64,000 bases of DNA. Origin: Schaalia sp. ORNL0103. GTDB lineage: Bacteria > Actinomycetota > Actinomycetes > Actinomycetales > Actinomycetaceae. Each line of letters opens with the position of its first letter. Position 1 is the stretch's first letter. Both the position numbers and the translations under genes were made by a program. The stretch lies in the NCBI RefSeq assembly GCF_019429565.1, contig NZ_JAHXSA010000001.1:1550001-1614000 (forward strand). The letters are read 5' to 3'. Below the pieces are notes generated by a model. It worked only from the letters and a program-made list of their open reading frames with translations. It was not told where the DNA came from and made no database searches. Of this stretch, positions 43,012 through 52,506 are shown piece after piece.

Positions 43012-43876
43012 ACGTGGTCCTCTTCCGGAAGTACAGGTTCTGAGCCAGCGTCAATCCCATAAGGAGCAGCATCATCACGCACGCCATGACTGCGGCGCGG
43101 CCGACATTTCCGGTCTCGAAGGCCTCCTTGTAGATCAGGTAGGCGAGGACCTCGGTGGAGCCGGATGGGCCCCCCTTGGTGAGGGCGTAGATCTGATCGA
43201 AAACGTTGAAGACCGAGATCACGGAGGTGACCGAGACGAAGAAGAAGGTCGGGCGCAGGAGGGGCATCTTGATGTGCCAGAACACCTGCGAGGAGGATGC
43301 CCCGTCCACGGTCGCGGCCTCGGTGAGCTCACGCGGGATCGCGAGCAATCCCGCGATGAAGAAGAGCGCCGTGTACCCCACGTTCGACCAGACGACGACG
43401 AAAGCCGCCGCGGGCAGCGCCCAGGTGGGCGACACGAGAATTTCTAGTCGCGTGCCCGCCAGCGCGGAAAGAAGACCACCTGTGGGGGCGAAGATCCACG
43501 ACCATACGACACCGAGGGCCAGCGGAGGCGCGATCCACGGGATGACGATGAGCGTGCGATAGACGACGGTTCCTCGCACGCCCTTGGTCAGCAGGTTCGC
43601 GAGGAGGAGGCCCAGGATGATCTGAATGGGGACCACGAGGAGGACGAAGAGGACCGTCGTGCGCAGGGACGACAGGAAGGCCGGGTCGCTCAGCACGTTC
43701 GTGACGTTGGCCAGGCCCACGTATCGCGTATCCCCAATCAGATCCCACCGGTACAGGCTCACCCACATGATGACGCCGATGGGTACAACCATGAAGATGA
43801 GGACGCCGATGAGGGCGGGCGACAGGAACGCGTATCCGATGAGTGCGTGGCGCGTGCGAGACGCTCGCTTGCTCAT
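42998..43876 (-). CDS. ABC sugar permease, MalF/UgpA type
   Basis: 292 residues with six helices and the EAA loop ELTEAATVDGASSSQVFWHIKMPLLRP. First gene of the operon permease-permease-binding protein-deacetylase. ATG 43876 is preceded by AAGGAAGG; the open frame to 44008 has no homology. The region upstream contains TTGACG on the minus strand near 43973 and the palindrome ACAATTGT near 43957, possible promoter and operator parts. Confidence 0.92.
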   Translation of the reverse strand: MSKRASRTRHALIGYAFLSPALIGVLIFMVVPIGVIMWVSLYRWDLIGDTRYVGLANVTNVLSDPAFLSSLRTTVLFVLLVVPIQIILGLLLANLLTKGVRGTVVYRTLIVIPWIAPPLALGVVWSWIFAPTGGLLSALAGTRLEILVSPTWALPAAAFVVVWSNVGYTALFFIAGLLAIPRELTEAATVDGASSSQVFWHIKMPLLRPTFFFVSVTSVISVFNVFDQIYALTKGGPSGSTEVLAYLIYKEAFETGNVGRAAVMACVMMLLLMGLTLAQNLYFRKRTTYELV

Positions 43877-44014
43877 GCCCCACCTTCCTTTCGTTCGGTT
43901 CTTCGAGGATAGGTGTGACGGGCGTATCAGCGCCGGGCGAAGACAAGGTATGGACAATTGTGAACATCGCATGCCGTCAAACGAGCAAAGGTGCACGAAA
44001 CGAGGCAAAACAAG

Positions 44015-44044
44015 GGAGCGTCCACTCGAGTGAGTGGACGCTCC
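44015..44044 (-). terminator. Terminator of panC-panD
   Basis: GGAGCGTCCACT and AGTGGACGCTCC form a perfect 12-bp stem, followed on the minus strand by CTTGTTTTG, 15 nt after the panD stop. Confidence 0.85.
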
Positions 44045-44058
44045 TGTCGGCGCGTCAA

Positions 44059-44493
44059 TCAGAGGCCAGAGCTTTTCAGCCCCAGCTCGCGGGCACGGGG
44101 CGAATCCTCGGGGACGGTTCCCGCGTGGTTGCCAGCGCTCACGATTTTGTTGGCCTCGTCGACGAAGACGACGGACGGCTTCACCTGACGCACGAGAGAT
44201 TCGGGCACCTGAGCGTAGGCCATGATGATGACCAGGTCGCCGACGGTCACCTTGTGGGCGGCCGCGCCGTTGAGCTGAATCGTGCCGCTGCCTCGCTCGC
44301 CCGCGATCGTGTAGGTCGAGAGGCGCTCGCCGTTGTTGACGTCGACGATGTCGACCTTCTGCCCGGGCACGATGTTCGCGGCGTCCAGCAGGTCCTCATC
44401 CACCGTGATCGAGCCGACGTAGTGCAGGTCGGCGCCGGTGACGACGGCGCGATGGATCTTGCCGATGGCCATCTCACGGGTCATTTCCATCAT
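44059..44493 (-). CDS. panD: Aspartate 1-decarboxylase
   Basis: 144 residues. Makes beta-alanine for pantothenate. The self-cleavage site is in [14 protein letters not shown]: cutting between Gly and Ser gives the pyruvoyl group. Also seen: [26 protein letters not shown], a family hallmark. ATG 44493 overlaps the panC stop (ATGA). Confidence 0.95.
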   Translation of the reverse strand: MMEMTREMAIGKIHRAVVTGADLHYVGSITVDEDLLDAANIVPGQKVDIVDVNNGERLSTYTIAGERGSGTIQLNGAAAHKVTVGDLVIIMAYAQVPESLVRQVKPSVVFVDEANKIVSAGNHAGTVPEDSPRARELGLKSSGL

Positions 44494-45443
44494 GCGAGGT
44501 CCCCCGCGCGTTCTGCGAGACGGCCGGCAGGACCGGAGGCGTCGCGCAGCGGCACCTCCATGTTGTCGATGAGGCGCGTCGTGCCCACCTTGGCGGCGAT
44601 GAGGATGCGTCCCTCACGCGAGCCGTCCGACAGGATCGTGGGCGCGGCAGCCCCCTCGCCGACGGGCACGGACTCGGTGCCCGCGAGGATCTCGAAAGTC
44701 CCCGCGTCCACGAGCGCAATGTAGTCCAGGTCGATGCCGCCCTCGGCGTCGATAACCGAGCGGCACTCGGCGACGATCTGCGCGGGCTGCGCCCCGGCCT
44801 CGGCGGCCTCGGCGCCGCGACGAAGCGCGCGCGAGAGGGCACGGGCGCGGATGCGCTCATCGTCGCTCAGGTACTGGTTGCGGCTGGACAGGGCGACCCC
44901 GTCCTCGGCGCGCACGATCGGCACAGGGTGGACGCGCACGGGGATGTCCAGCTGGGAGAAAACGGTGCGCAGGACGGCCAGCTGCTGGGCGTCCTTCTGT
45001 CCGTACAGGGCCACGTCGGGGCGCACGAGGTTGACGACCTTGGTGCACACGAGCGCGACGCCCGCGAAGTGCGTGGGGCGCGTCTTGCCTTCGAGAACGC
45101 GCGCGATGGGGCCCGGGTCGATTGTCACGGTCGCGGGCGTGGGGTACACGTCCTGGGGCGCGGGTGCCCACACGAGGTCTGCCCCCACCGTCTCGAGCGC
45201 GTCCATGTCCGCGTCCAGGGTGCGCGGATAGGCGTCGAAGTCCTCGCCGGGCGCGAACTGCGTCGGGTTGACGAAGATCGTGACGATCACGTGATCGGCC
45301 AGTTCGCGGGCTTCGCGCACGAGCTGCAGGTGCCCGGAGTGGAGGGCACCCATGGTCATCACGAGGGCCTTCGTGCCGGGCAGGCGCGACAGGGCGTCGG
45401 CCAACTCGGCGCGCGTGTGGGTGAGGACAGGGCGATGGGTCAT
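44490..45443 (-). CDS. panC: Pantothenate synthetase
   Basis: 317 residues. Joins pantoate and beta-alanine with ATP. Seen: [18 protein letters not shown] (HIGH-like), [55 protein letters not shown] and SSRNQYLS (KMSKS-like). The start is 6 nt after AAGAAT (45450-45455), leaderless. First gene of panC-panD; panB is not in the window. Confidence 0.96.
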   Translation of the reverse strand: MTHRPVLTHTRAELADALSRLPGTKALVMTMGALHSGHLQLVREARELADHVIVTIFVNPTQFAPGEDFDAYPRTLDADMDALETVGADLVWAPAPQDVYPTPATVTIDPGPIARVLEGKTRPTHFAGVALVCTKVVNLVRPDVALYGQKDAQQLAVLRTVFSQLDIPVRVHPVPIVRAEDGVALSSRNQYLSDDERIRARALSRALRRGAEAAEAGAQPAQIVAECRSVIDAEGGIDLDYIALVDAGTFEILAGTESVPVGEGAAAPTILSDGSREGRILIAAKVGTTRLIDNMEVPLRDASGPAGRLAERAGDLA

Positions 45444-45575
45444 GTTTCTATTCTTGCAACTTCGGCCCGCCGGTGCGTAATAGAGTCGCTTTCCTCACGC
45501 CTCGCGTTTGCGCGACGAGGCCGGGGTTGCGCGCATTCTCTCTCCCGCGTTTTGGGCTCGTTGGGTGTGTGGGTA

Positions 45576-46463
45576 TCAGGCGCCCGGGTCGAGAAGGGCG
45601 GCCTCGACGCTGATGGCGGCCCGTTCGTCGAGGAGACGAGCGTCGCGCAGCAGACGGGTCAGGGCGCGGGTCATGTCCGCGTAGGTGTCGCGTTCCCCCG
45701 AGAGACCTTCCCTGGCCCCGAGGCTGCGGGCGTGCGCGGTGATCGTTCCCGCATCCCCGCGGGCGGCGGGCCCGGAGATGCCCGCGACCCCCTCGGTGAG
45801 GGCTCGGTCAAGCGCGGCCTCGAGAAGCGGGCGCACGTACAGAGCGGGATTCTCGATGCCGGCCTCGGCGAGAATCCGCGTCGTCTGCACAGTGATGCCC
45901 GCGATGAAGTTGGCGCCGTGGGCGAGGCCCGCGTGGTAGAGGGGGCGGTCCTCCTCGGCGACGACGACGGGCTCGCCGCCCATTTCGACGACGAGGGCCT
46001 GGGCGATCGGCAGGAAGGGTGCCGCAGCCGTCACCGCGAAGGGCGTGCCCACGAGGCGCGCCACGTCAACGCTGGTGCCGGTGAACGTCATCGCCGGGTG
46101 GATGGCGAGCGGGATCGCCCCCGCTCCCGCGGCGGCGCCGAGCAGCCCCACGCCGGAGGCACCCGACAGATGAATGACGATGTGTCCACTCTGCCAGGCG
46201 CCCAGGTCAGCCAGGCCGCTCACGAGGGGGCCGATCTGGTCATCAGGAACGGCCACGATGACCACCTCGGAGCGTCGCACGACCTCTTCGGGCGTGGCGA
46301 TCGGCACGCCGGGGAGCATCGCGTCGGCGCGCTCGCGCGAGGCGTCCGACGACGCGGAAACGGCGACGATCTGATGCCCGACCGCGCGCAGCGCAGAGCC
46401 GATGACGGGCCCGACGTGGCCCATGCCGATGATGCCGATTCCGAGGCGTCCGGGGGTACTCAT
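45576..46463 (-). CDS. DUF2520 Rossmann-fold oxidoreductase-like protein
   Basis: 295 residues. NAD(P)-binding start LGIGIIGMGHVGPVIGSALRAVGH and a DUF2520 C-terminal helical domain (PLYHAGLAHGANFIAGI). Occurs just upstream of panC-panD in many actinobacteria (Rv3603c position), so a role near pantothenate is suspected; no catalysis is established to my knowledge. ATG 46463 follows GACAAT by 6 nt; the GGAGG there is too close to act as a ribosome site. Confidence 0.85.
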   Translation of the reverse strand: MSTPGRLGIGIIGMGHVGPVIGSALRAVGHQIVAVSASSDASRERADAMLPGVPIATPEEVVRRSEVVIVAVPDDQIGPLVSGLADLGAWQSGHIVIHLSGASGVGLLGAAAGAGAIPLAIHPAMTFTGTSVDVARLVGTPFAVTAAAPFLPIAQALVVEMGGEPVVVAEEDRPLYHAGLAHGANFIAGITVQTTRILAEAGIENPALYVRPLLEAALDRALTEGVAGISGPAARGDAGTITAHARSLGAREGLSGERDTYADMTRALTRLLRDARLLDERAAISVEAALLDPGA

Positions 46464-46488
46464 GCCTCCATTGTCACCGATCATCGGG

Positions 46489-48048
46489 CTACTTGTCGCC
46501 CTCCGCACGCTGCGAGGTCGCCTCGACGATCTCGGTGACACGCGAGAGCCAGCGCTCGGGAACCTCGGCCTCACGGCGGACCTTCGAGGCCTGCGACAGC
46601 TGCGCCCACAGCTCCAGAGAGCGGCCCGCCTCGACGTGCTCGGCCATAGATGCCACCGGTCCGGGGACCAGCTCGGCGCGCACCGAAGCGACGCGGCGCC
46701 ACCGCTGAATGGGCCCCTGATGCAGCGACACCGACTGGATGCGCGTCAGAGGGATGATCGAGAAGCGCAGGTTGAAGAAGCCGTCGCGGATCGCAAACAC
46801 GGCATCGGTCAGGCCAAAGGCTCGACGCTTGTACACGAGAGGATCCAGAATCCTCGCGCTGGGCGGGATCGGTGTCATCCAACGGTCCTCGCCCGTGCCC
46901 ACGCGAAGGGACTCGAGGAAGCCGTCAGGATCATCGGTCCCCAGGTCCGGGATCGCCATCGCAATCGCCTGGATAACCTCCACGCGGCTTCCGACGGGAA
47001 GCAGCACGTCGGAAGCCACGTCCACCTGCATGCCCTTGTTCTTCTCGTCCGTCGTGTGCGCCGTATTGCCGGCCTGCGTGATCTCCACGCGATACCAGCC
47101 AAACAGTCGCCAGATCAGCGGCTGCGTCACCTCGATGGCGTGGATGCGCCCCGGAGGGATCGTCACGTGACGGCGAGCCGTCAGACCACGGTTAATACGC
47201 ACGCCATCGGCAGCGATCGCCGCGGTAAAGCCGAACTCTCGATCGAAACGCGCCCAGACGCCCACCAGGAGGCTGAACGCGCCCGCCAGTATGCCCAGGA
47301 AGCTCATGATCGACGACACCCCGACAACACCCACGAGGAAGCCGTTGAGGCCCAGGAGGAAGATGCCGAAGAACAGCGCGATCGCATTGTCGATGGTCGC
47401 CAGCATGGACGCCAGGAGCTTGACGAACCCGACCTTGAACACGGGGCGCTCAGGGGCCTCCAGCGGGGTTTTCGCCGTCGCCACGCGGGCCGAGGCTCCG
47501 GTGCGGCCGGCGGGATCCACGACCTCGTCGATCGCGCCCGAAGCGAGCGCGAGAAGGAGGGCACGCAGTTCCTCGAGGCGCTGCGCGGGCAGCAGTCCCA
47601 GCTTGATGCTCGAATCGGTGCCGCCCGCGACCTCGATGTCCAGATACCCCAGGCGCAGGAGGCGACCGACGAGCGAGTAGGACACGTTGATTGTCTGGAT
47701 GCGCGAGAGCCTCGCGTGGCGCTGCGTGCGCTTGAGGATGCCGGCGCGATACCAGATCGCCGTGTTGCTCACCGCGTAGCGAGTCTTCGTCCACGACAGG
47801 TAGCAGTACGCACCCGCGATGGCGAGAACGAGGCCAGCGATAAACGCCAGACCGAGGAAGATGCCGGTGGTTTCAAACCACTGCGGCGTCTCACCGTTGA
47901 GCATGCGCCCGATCACGGAGGCGTTGCTCAGGGACACCGCACCGACGACACCCGTGACACTTCCCGCGACGCGGGGGACGTATGTGAGCGGGTGAAGCGG
48001 CTTCCAGTCCTCGGGAGCGATGCCGTCGGAGGAGAGGTCCGCGCTCAT
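46489..48048 (-). CDS. PH-domain (YdbT/DUF304) membrane protein
   Basis: 519 residues with three repeated bacterial PH (bPH2) modules separated by paired membrane helices. bPH2 strands: TRYAVSNTAIWYRAGILKRTQRHARLSRIQ in the first, VRINRGLTARRHVTIPPGRIHAIEV in the second, RAFGLTDAVFAIRDGFFNLRF with IPLTRIQSVSLHQGP in the third. Overlaps the smaller PH gene by ATGA. Envelope role; B. subtilis relatives counter some bacteriocins. Confidence 0.85.
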   Translation of the reverse strand: MSADLSSDGIAPEDWKPLHPLTYVPRVAGSVTGVVGAVSLSNASVIGRMLNGETPQWFETTGIFLGLAFIAGLVLAIAGAYCYLSWTKTRYAVSNTAIWYRAGILKRTQRHARLSRIQTINVSYSLVGRLLRLGYLDIEVAGGTDSSIKLGLLPAQRLEELRALLLALASGAIDEVVDPAGRTGASARVATAKTPLEAPERPVFKVGFVKLLASMLATIDNAIALFFGIFLLGLNGFLVGVVGVSSIMSFLGILAGAFSLLVGVWARFDREFGFTAAIAADGVRINRGLTARRHVTIPPGRIHAIEVTQPLIWRLFGWYRVEITQAGNTAHTTDEKNKGMQVDVASDVLLPVGSRVEVIQAIAMAIPDLGTDDPDGFLESLRVGTGEDRWMTPIPPSARILDPLVYKRRAFGLTDAVFAIRDGFFNLRFSIIPLTRIQSVSLHQGPIQRWRRVASVRAELVPGPVASMAEHVEAGRSLELWAQLSQASKVRREAEVPERWLSRVTEIVEATSQRAEGDK

Positions 48049-48545
48049 AGGCCCATCAGCTCCGCCGAGCCGCGCTCCGCCAGGACGTCACGCAGACGGG
48101 CTGCGTCCGCGACGGGCACACCACTCAGCGTCGCGTCGGTCTTCGCGCTCGCGGTCGACAGCTTGATCGTGGAGATGCCGAGCAGGCGCAGCACGGGGCC
48201 CTGGTAGATGTCGACGTACTGGATGCGGCCGTAGGGCACGAGGGTCAACGAGCGACTGAAGACGCCGCGGCGGATCACGAAGTCCGTGTCGGCCAGTGCG
48301 TAGCGCAGGGCGCGCACCTGGGCGGGCACGAGCCACAGACAGAAGAGTGCGATGGCGGCGGGCACGAGCATGAGCCACCACAGCGCAGGGATGTCGACGA
48401 TGAGGACGAGGCCGGAGATCGCGCCGCACAGGGCGCCGCACAGCGCGAGGGCGTTACCGAGGCGCAGAGTCGCGAGTTTGGGGGACACGTGCTGGAAGTC
48501 GACGCCGTCGGGAGACATGACGTCTGCTGCGTTCTGAGATGACAT
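48045..48545 (-). CDS. Small PH-domain (YdbS-like) membrane protein
   Basis: 166 residues with two membrane helices (LALCGALCGAISGLVLIV, LWWLMLVPAAIALFCLWLV) and one bPH2 domain (LRYALADTDFVIRRGVFSRSL, VPYGRIQYVDIYQGPVLRLLG, the hallmark). Start 6 nt after AAGAAT, leaderless. Forms the YdbS-YdbT pair with the next gene. Divergent from the response-regulator gene. Confidence 0.88.
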   Translation of the reverse strand: MSSQNAADVMSPDGVDFQHVSPKLATLRLGNALALCGALCGAISGLVLIVDIPALWWLMLVPAAIALFCLWLVPAQVRALRYALADTDFVIRRGVFSRSLTLVPYGRIQYVDIYQGPVLRLLGISTIKLSTASAKTDATLSGVPVADAARLRDVLAERGSAELMGL

Positions 48546-48691
48546 GCTTCAATTCTTGCACATCTTTTCCACTCCTTTTCTTGTCCTTTATTGCCGCGCG
48601 ACCAACCGAGGTGACGAAGCAAACAGGAGTAGCGCCATCACTCCCACCTACCTCACAGGAAACATTCAGACACATGGGCGACACTAGTTCC

Positions 48692-49396
48692 ATGAGCACC
48701 CCGGGAACCGAAGCAAAACTGCTCGTCGTCGACGATGAGCCCAACATCCGCGACCTCCTCGCCTCCTCCCTGCGTTTCGCAGGCTTCGACGTCGTCACCG
48801 CCGAGGATGGCAGCGGCGCATTTCACGAAGCCCAGGCCTCGCGCCCCGACCTCATCGTCCTCGACGTCATGCTCCCCGACATGGACGGCTTCACCGTCAC
48901 CAGGCGCCTGCGCGACGCCGGCATCACCACCCCGGTCCTGTTCCTCACCGCACGCGACGACATGCGCGACAAGATCCAGGGCCTAACCGTCGGCGGCGAC
49001 GACTACGTCACCAAGCCCTTTGGCCTCGAAGAGGTCGTCGCCCGTATCCGCGCCATCCTGCGCCGCACCATGGGCTCCGAAGAAGACGACGCGTTCCTGC
49101 GCGTCGGAGACCTCGTCATCGACGAGGACGCCCACGAAGTCACGCGCGCCGGCGTCCCCATCGACCTATCCCCCACCGAATTCAAGCTCCTGCGCTACCT
49201 CGTCATCAACGCGGGGCGCGTCGTCTCCAAGATGCAGATCCTCGACCACGTGTGGGAATACGACTGGGACGGCGAAGTCGCCATCGTCGAGTCCTACATC
49301 TCCTACCTGCGGCGCAAGCTCGCCGTCGAGGGAGCCTCCGGGGAGCTGATCCACACCAAGCGTGGGGTCGGCTACATCCTGCGCGCTGAGGACTGA
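48692..49396 (+). CDS. OmpR-family response regulator
   Basis: 234 residues. Receiver domain KLLVVDDEPNIRDLLASSL with phospho-acceptor Asp58 in LIVLDVMLPDMDG, Thr in FLTARDD and Lys in VTKPF. C-terminal winged helix: IDLSPTEFKLLRYLVINAGRVVSK and VESYISYLRRKL, ending HTKRGVGYILRAED. ATG 48692 follows GACACT by 6 nt, so leaderless; ATG 48674 is the alternative. One base separates its stop from the kinase start. Confidence 0.93.
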   Translation: MSTPGTEAKLLVVDDEPNIRDLLASSLRFAGFDVVTAEDGSGAFHEAQASRPDLIVLDVMLPDMDGFTVTRRLRDAGITTPVLFLTARDDMRDKIQGLTVGGDDYVTKPFGLEEVVARIRAILRRTMGSEEDDAFLRVGDLVIDEDAHEVTRAGVPIDLSPTEFKLLRYLVINAGRVVSKMQILDHVWEYDWDGEVAIVESYISYLRRKLAVEGASGELIHTKRGVGYILRAED

Positions 49397-49397
49397 C

Positions 49398-50864
49398 GTG
49401 CACCGCAGCCTGGCCCAACGCATCGAGGCATGGTGGGACTCCAAGCCGCTATCCGCGCAGCTCGTCACGCTCATCACGCTACTCCTGGCCATCGGACTGT
49501 CCCTGTCCGGCACGGTCATGATCGGCCTCCTCCAGCGCCACCTCATCTCTCAGATCGACGACCAGCTCGTCGCCACCGCGCACACCATGCAGATCTCCGG
49601 ATCGGCGGCGACCTTCTCTGCCGACGGCCAGGGCGGCATCCCCACCCTCTACTACATCCACATCCACGACACCGCCGGGGGCGATCGGTACTTCTACTCG
49701 GAGGACACCCTCAAGGCCTCGGGCAAGCCCCACCTGCCGGAGCTGGTCGACACGAGCTCCGCGCCCGTCTCTTCCTTCCGTACCCTCCCGGTCACCGTCT
49801 CCTCTTCCAAGGCCGGCCTCGGCTGGCGCGCCCTGGTCGTCCCCGTGTATGAGCAGGACTCCGGCCAGTTCTCCGGATACATGACGATCGCCCTACCCCT
49901 GTCGGACATGCAGCACACCCTGCGCACCACGGCCTCGTACTTCGCGGTCGCCGGCATCATTATCGTCCTCATCGGGGGCTGGACCGGGCGCGTCCTCGTG
50001 CGCCGCGCCCTCCTCCCCCTGCGCTCCATCGAATCCACCGCCGGAAAAATCGCCGCCGGCGACCTCACCAAACGCGTCACCCCACACCCTCCCACAACCG
50101 AGGTCGGCTCACTCTCACTCTCACTCAACGCCATGCTCACCCAGGTCGAGCAATCCTTCGAAGCACGCCAGGCCTCGGAACAAAAGATCAAACGATTCGT
50201 CTCCGACGCCTCCCACGAGCTGCGCACCCCCCTCGCGGCCATCTCCGGCTACTGCGAGCTCTACGCCATGGGCGGCGTGCCCGCCGAGCGCATCGAAGAA
50301 GTCATGGGGCGCATCGCCTCCGAATCCTCGCGCATGGCCACCCTCGTCGAAGACCTCCTCACCCTCGCCCGCCTCGACGAAGGACGCCCCCTCGAGATCA
50401 CCGACATCGACCTCGTCAAGCTCGCCGATAACGCCGTCTTCGACCTTCAAGCCCTCGACCCCACGCGCACGGTCGGACTCACCGGCATCAACAGCCGCAC
50501 ACCCCCGATGACCCTCATCGTCCCCGGCGACCGCGACCGCCTCTCGCAGGTCTTCACCAACCTCATCGGCAACATCGTGCGCTACACCCCCGAAGGCTCC
50601 CCCGTCGAAATCGCGCTCGGACGCAGCGGCGACACCGCCATCGTCGAACTGCGCGACCACGGGCCCGGCATCGACGAAACTGACCGCGGACGCGTCTTCG
50701 AACGCTTCTACCGCGCGGACACGTCGCGCAACCGCAAGTCCGGCGGCTCCGGCCTCGGCCTCGCGATCGTCTCCGGCATCCTCGCAGCTCACAAGGGCAA
50801 CGCATCACTCACCAAAACGAAAGGCGGCGGCCTCACCGTTCGCATCGAACTCCCCACAGCGTGA
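49398..50864 (+). CDS. Sensor histidine kinase
   Basis: 488 residues. TM1 (LVTLITLLLAIGLSLSGTVMI), an extracellular sensor of ~130 residues, TM2 (FAVAGIIIVLIGGW), HAMP, HisKA with FVSDASHELRTPLAAISGY (phospho-His), and HATPase_c with NLIGNIVRYTPEGSP, DHGPGIDETDRGRVFERFYR and GGSGLGLAIV. GTG 49398 lies just behind the regulator stop (coupled). Stimulus unknown. Confidence 0.93.
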   Translation: MHRSLAQRIEAWWDSKPLSAQLVTLITLLLAIGLSLSGTVMIGLLQRHLISQIDDQLVATAHTMQISGSAATFSADGQGGIPTLYYIHIHDTAGGDRYFYSEDTLKASGKPHLPELVDTSSAPVSSFRTLPVTVSSSKAGLGWRALVVPVYEQDSGQFSGYMTIALPLSDMQHTLRTTASYFAVAGIIIVLIGGWTGRVLVRRALLPLRSIESTAGKIAAGDLTKRVTPHPPTTEVGSLSLSLNAMLTQVEQSFEARQASEQKIKRFVSDASHELRTPLAAISGYCELYAMGGVPAERIEEVMGRIASESSRMATLVEDLLTLARLDEGRPLEITDIDLVKLADNAVFDLQALDPTRTVGLTGINSRTPPMTLIVPGDRDRLSQVFTNLIGNIVRYTPEGSPVEIALGRSGDTAIVELRDHGPGIDETDRGRVFERFYRADTSRNRKSGGSGLGLAIVSGILAAHKGNASLTKTKGGGLTVRIELPTA

Positions 50865-51039
50865 AAGACGTAACGTACCGGTCAGCACACACGGCTTTTT
50901 CGCTCAGTTTTCGCCATTTTTCACCTGACAGTTTCACGAAATCCATCGGGATTTTCCCCGATTTTTTACCAACGAACGTGACCTTCGCTCAAAAGCGCAC
51001 TAGCATGGCTCGGGTATTCCTCAGCAAGGAGAGTGGCCC

Positions 51040-52002
51040 ATGGGTGCTCAAGCACCTCAGTGGCTGCTGACGTCTTTCGTTGACGCCATGCAGCAAATCG
51101 GCGCAACCGCGACCCAGTCCGACCTCGAAAAAGAGAGCGTCGACCTCGCGGAACGCTGGAGCGCGCCCGAACGCCAGATGCACAACGTGCGTCGGCTCAT
51201 GAACACGCTCACCCACATCGATGAAATCTCGTCGTCCGCGCACGATCCCGACATCCTGCGCGTCGCCGCGTGGTACCACGGCGCCTTCCTCAACAAGGCG
51301 CTCGAGATCAAGCTCGGCGGATTCCAGGCAAACTTCGCCTCCACCCGATGCATCGATCACGCGCACAACCGCCTCACCAACCTCGGCGTTCCCGAGGAGG
51401 TCGTCGCCCGCATCGACGAGCTGATCGCCTTCCTCACGCGCCACCGTGCGCCCCGCACCGACTTCGACGCGCAGGTGCTCGTCGACGCGGACCTGGCGGG
51501 CCTGGCCTGCAGCCCGCAGGACTACAAGAAGCTCCGCACGTCGCTGCGCGCCGAACTCAGCGAGCTCGACGACCTGCAGTTCACCAAGGCGCGTATGGCA
51601 CTCGTCAAGAAGCTCCTGAGCTACGAGACGATCTACCAGTCCCCCCTCGGCTCCGCGTGGGAGGACACCGCCCGTGCAAACCTCGAGGTCGAGCTCACCC
51701 GCCTCGAGCGCGAGAAGGCCCAGCTGTGCCAGGCCGCCCAGGCCGAAGACACGGACGATACCGAGGATGCGGACGACACCGACGAGGTCGTGGAGGACTC
51801 CACGACGACGACCGGCACGCTGATCATCAAGCGCCGCTCGATCAAGAAGCGCATCCCCGTCGCGTCCCCGGACGACGAGGCAACGTCCACCGGCATCCTG
51901 CCCCGCAAGATCGAGGAAGACACCGAGTCGGACGAGGACGAGGAGGCGACCTCCTCCCTCGAGTCCGCCGTCGAATCCCTGGATCTGCCGACCTCCGACT
52001 GA
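51040..52002 (+). CDS. HD-superfamily-like protein with altered HD motif
   Basis: 320 residues. The first ~200 match the predicted HD phosphohydrolase family COG4339: ERQMHNVRRLMNTL supplies the first His, ILRVAAWYHGAF stands where (W/F)(Y/F)HDA is expected, and LVDADLAGL supplies the late Asp. The HD doublet is therefore HG. The remaining ~100 residues are an acidic, low-complexity tail. AAGGAG precedes ATG 51040. Single gene between the two-component system and a repeat region. Probably not a standard metal phosphohydrolase. Confidence 0.7.
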   Translation: MGAQAPQWLLTSFVDAMQQIGATATQSDLEKESVDLAERWSAPERQMHNVRRLMNTLTHIDEISSSAHDPDILRVAAWYHGAFLNKALEIKLGGFQANFASTRCIDHAHNRLTNLGVPEEVVARIDELIAFLTRHRAPRTDFDAQVLVDADLAGLACSPQDYKKLRTSLRAELSELDDLQFTKARMALVKKLLSYETIYQSPLGSAWEDTARANLEVELTRLEREKAQLCQAAQAEDTDDTEDADDTDEVVEDSTTTTGTLIIKRRSIKKRIPVASPDDEATSTGILPRKIEEDTESDEDEEATSSLESAVESLDLPTSD

Positions 52003-52051
52003 CGAGGCCGCGGCTGATTTTGCCTGCTCGGACTGTCTGATACGTCGCCGC

Positions 52052-52090
52052 ATGAAGCCGCTCTCCCCCACTGGGGTTGGGCGGCTTCAT
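52052..52090. terminator. Stem-loop after the HD-like gene
   Basis: ATGAAGCCGC and GCGGCTTCAT form a 10-bp perfect stem 50 nt after the stop; no T-run. Confidence 0.55.
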
Positions 52091-52109
52091 CACTCTGCCC
52101 TGCAGGTTC

Positions 52110-52350
52110 AAGCTGCTCGATGCGCCCGTGGGCGGCGGCCCAGCATGATGTCGCATGTTGTTCTTGGCTCCACGGGTTTTCCAGGCACCCTCCACACCTG
52201 TGGAGCCTGGCCGCTGTGTGTGCCGGTGGGCGGCGGCCCGCCCGCGAGATCGCCACACACGAGCCTGCGGCTCGGAGTGATCGATCTCGAGGCCCGCCCT
52301 GGCCCTGCCGCCACCCACCGGCACCGCGACCAGGCCCTCCAGTAGCTTGC
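52110..52350 (-). repeat. Mosaic dispersed repeat, copy C (inverted)
   Basis: Read on the minus strand it shares with copy B the hairpin bounded by CGAGATCG and CGATCTCG (52245-52289), and with copy A the 33-nt block at 52209-52241. A second part (52120-52200) repeats the GGGCCGCCGCCCA theme. Confidence 0.75.
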
Positions 52351-52506
52351 CCGTCAGCAGCACGGGCATACCTCGGGGCTATCCACAGGCACTTTTCGGT
52401 GCGGGCGGTTATCCACAGGGCTTCGTTTCTGCCTGGATCACGCGTCGTCACGCGCGTAGCGTCGATGTCGACGGACCCACCCAGGGTCCCACAAAGGAGT
52501 GACATC

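Larger units (their letters stand above)
52003..52506. other. Non-coding interval with hairpin and repeat copy C
   Basis: Holds a terminator-like hairpin and the inverted copy of the mosaic repeat (both listed). 52351-52506 contains only the leader of the WXG100 gene, with two TTATCCACAG words (52379 and 52408). Confidence 0.6.

Noticed and set aside
43950..43966. DasR-type operator upstream of the sugar ABC operon
   Set aside because: The GGTATGGACAATTGT stretch only loosely resembles the DasR consensus; the match is too weak to claim.
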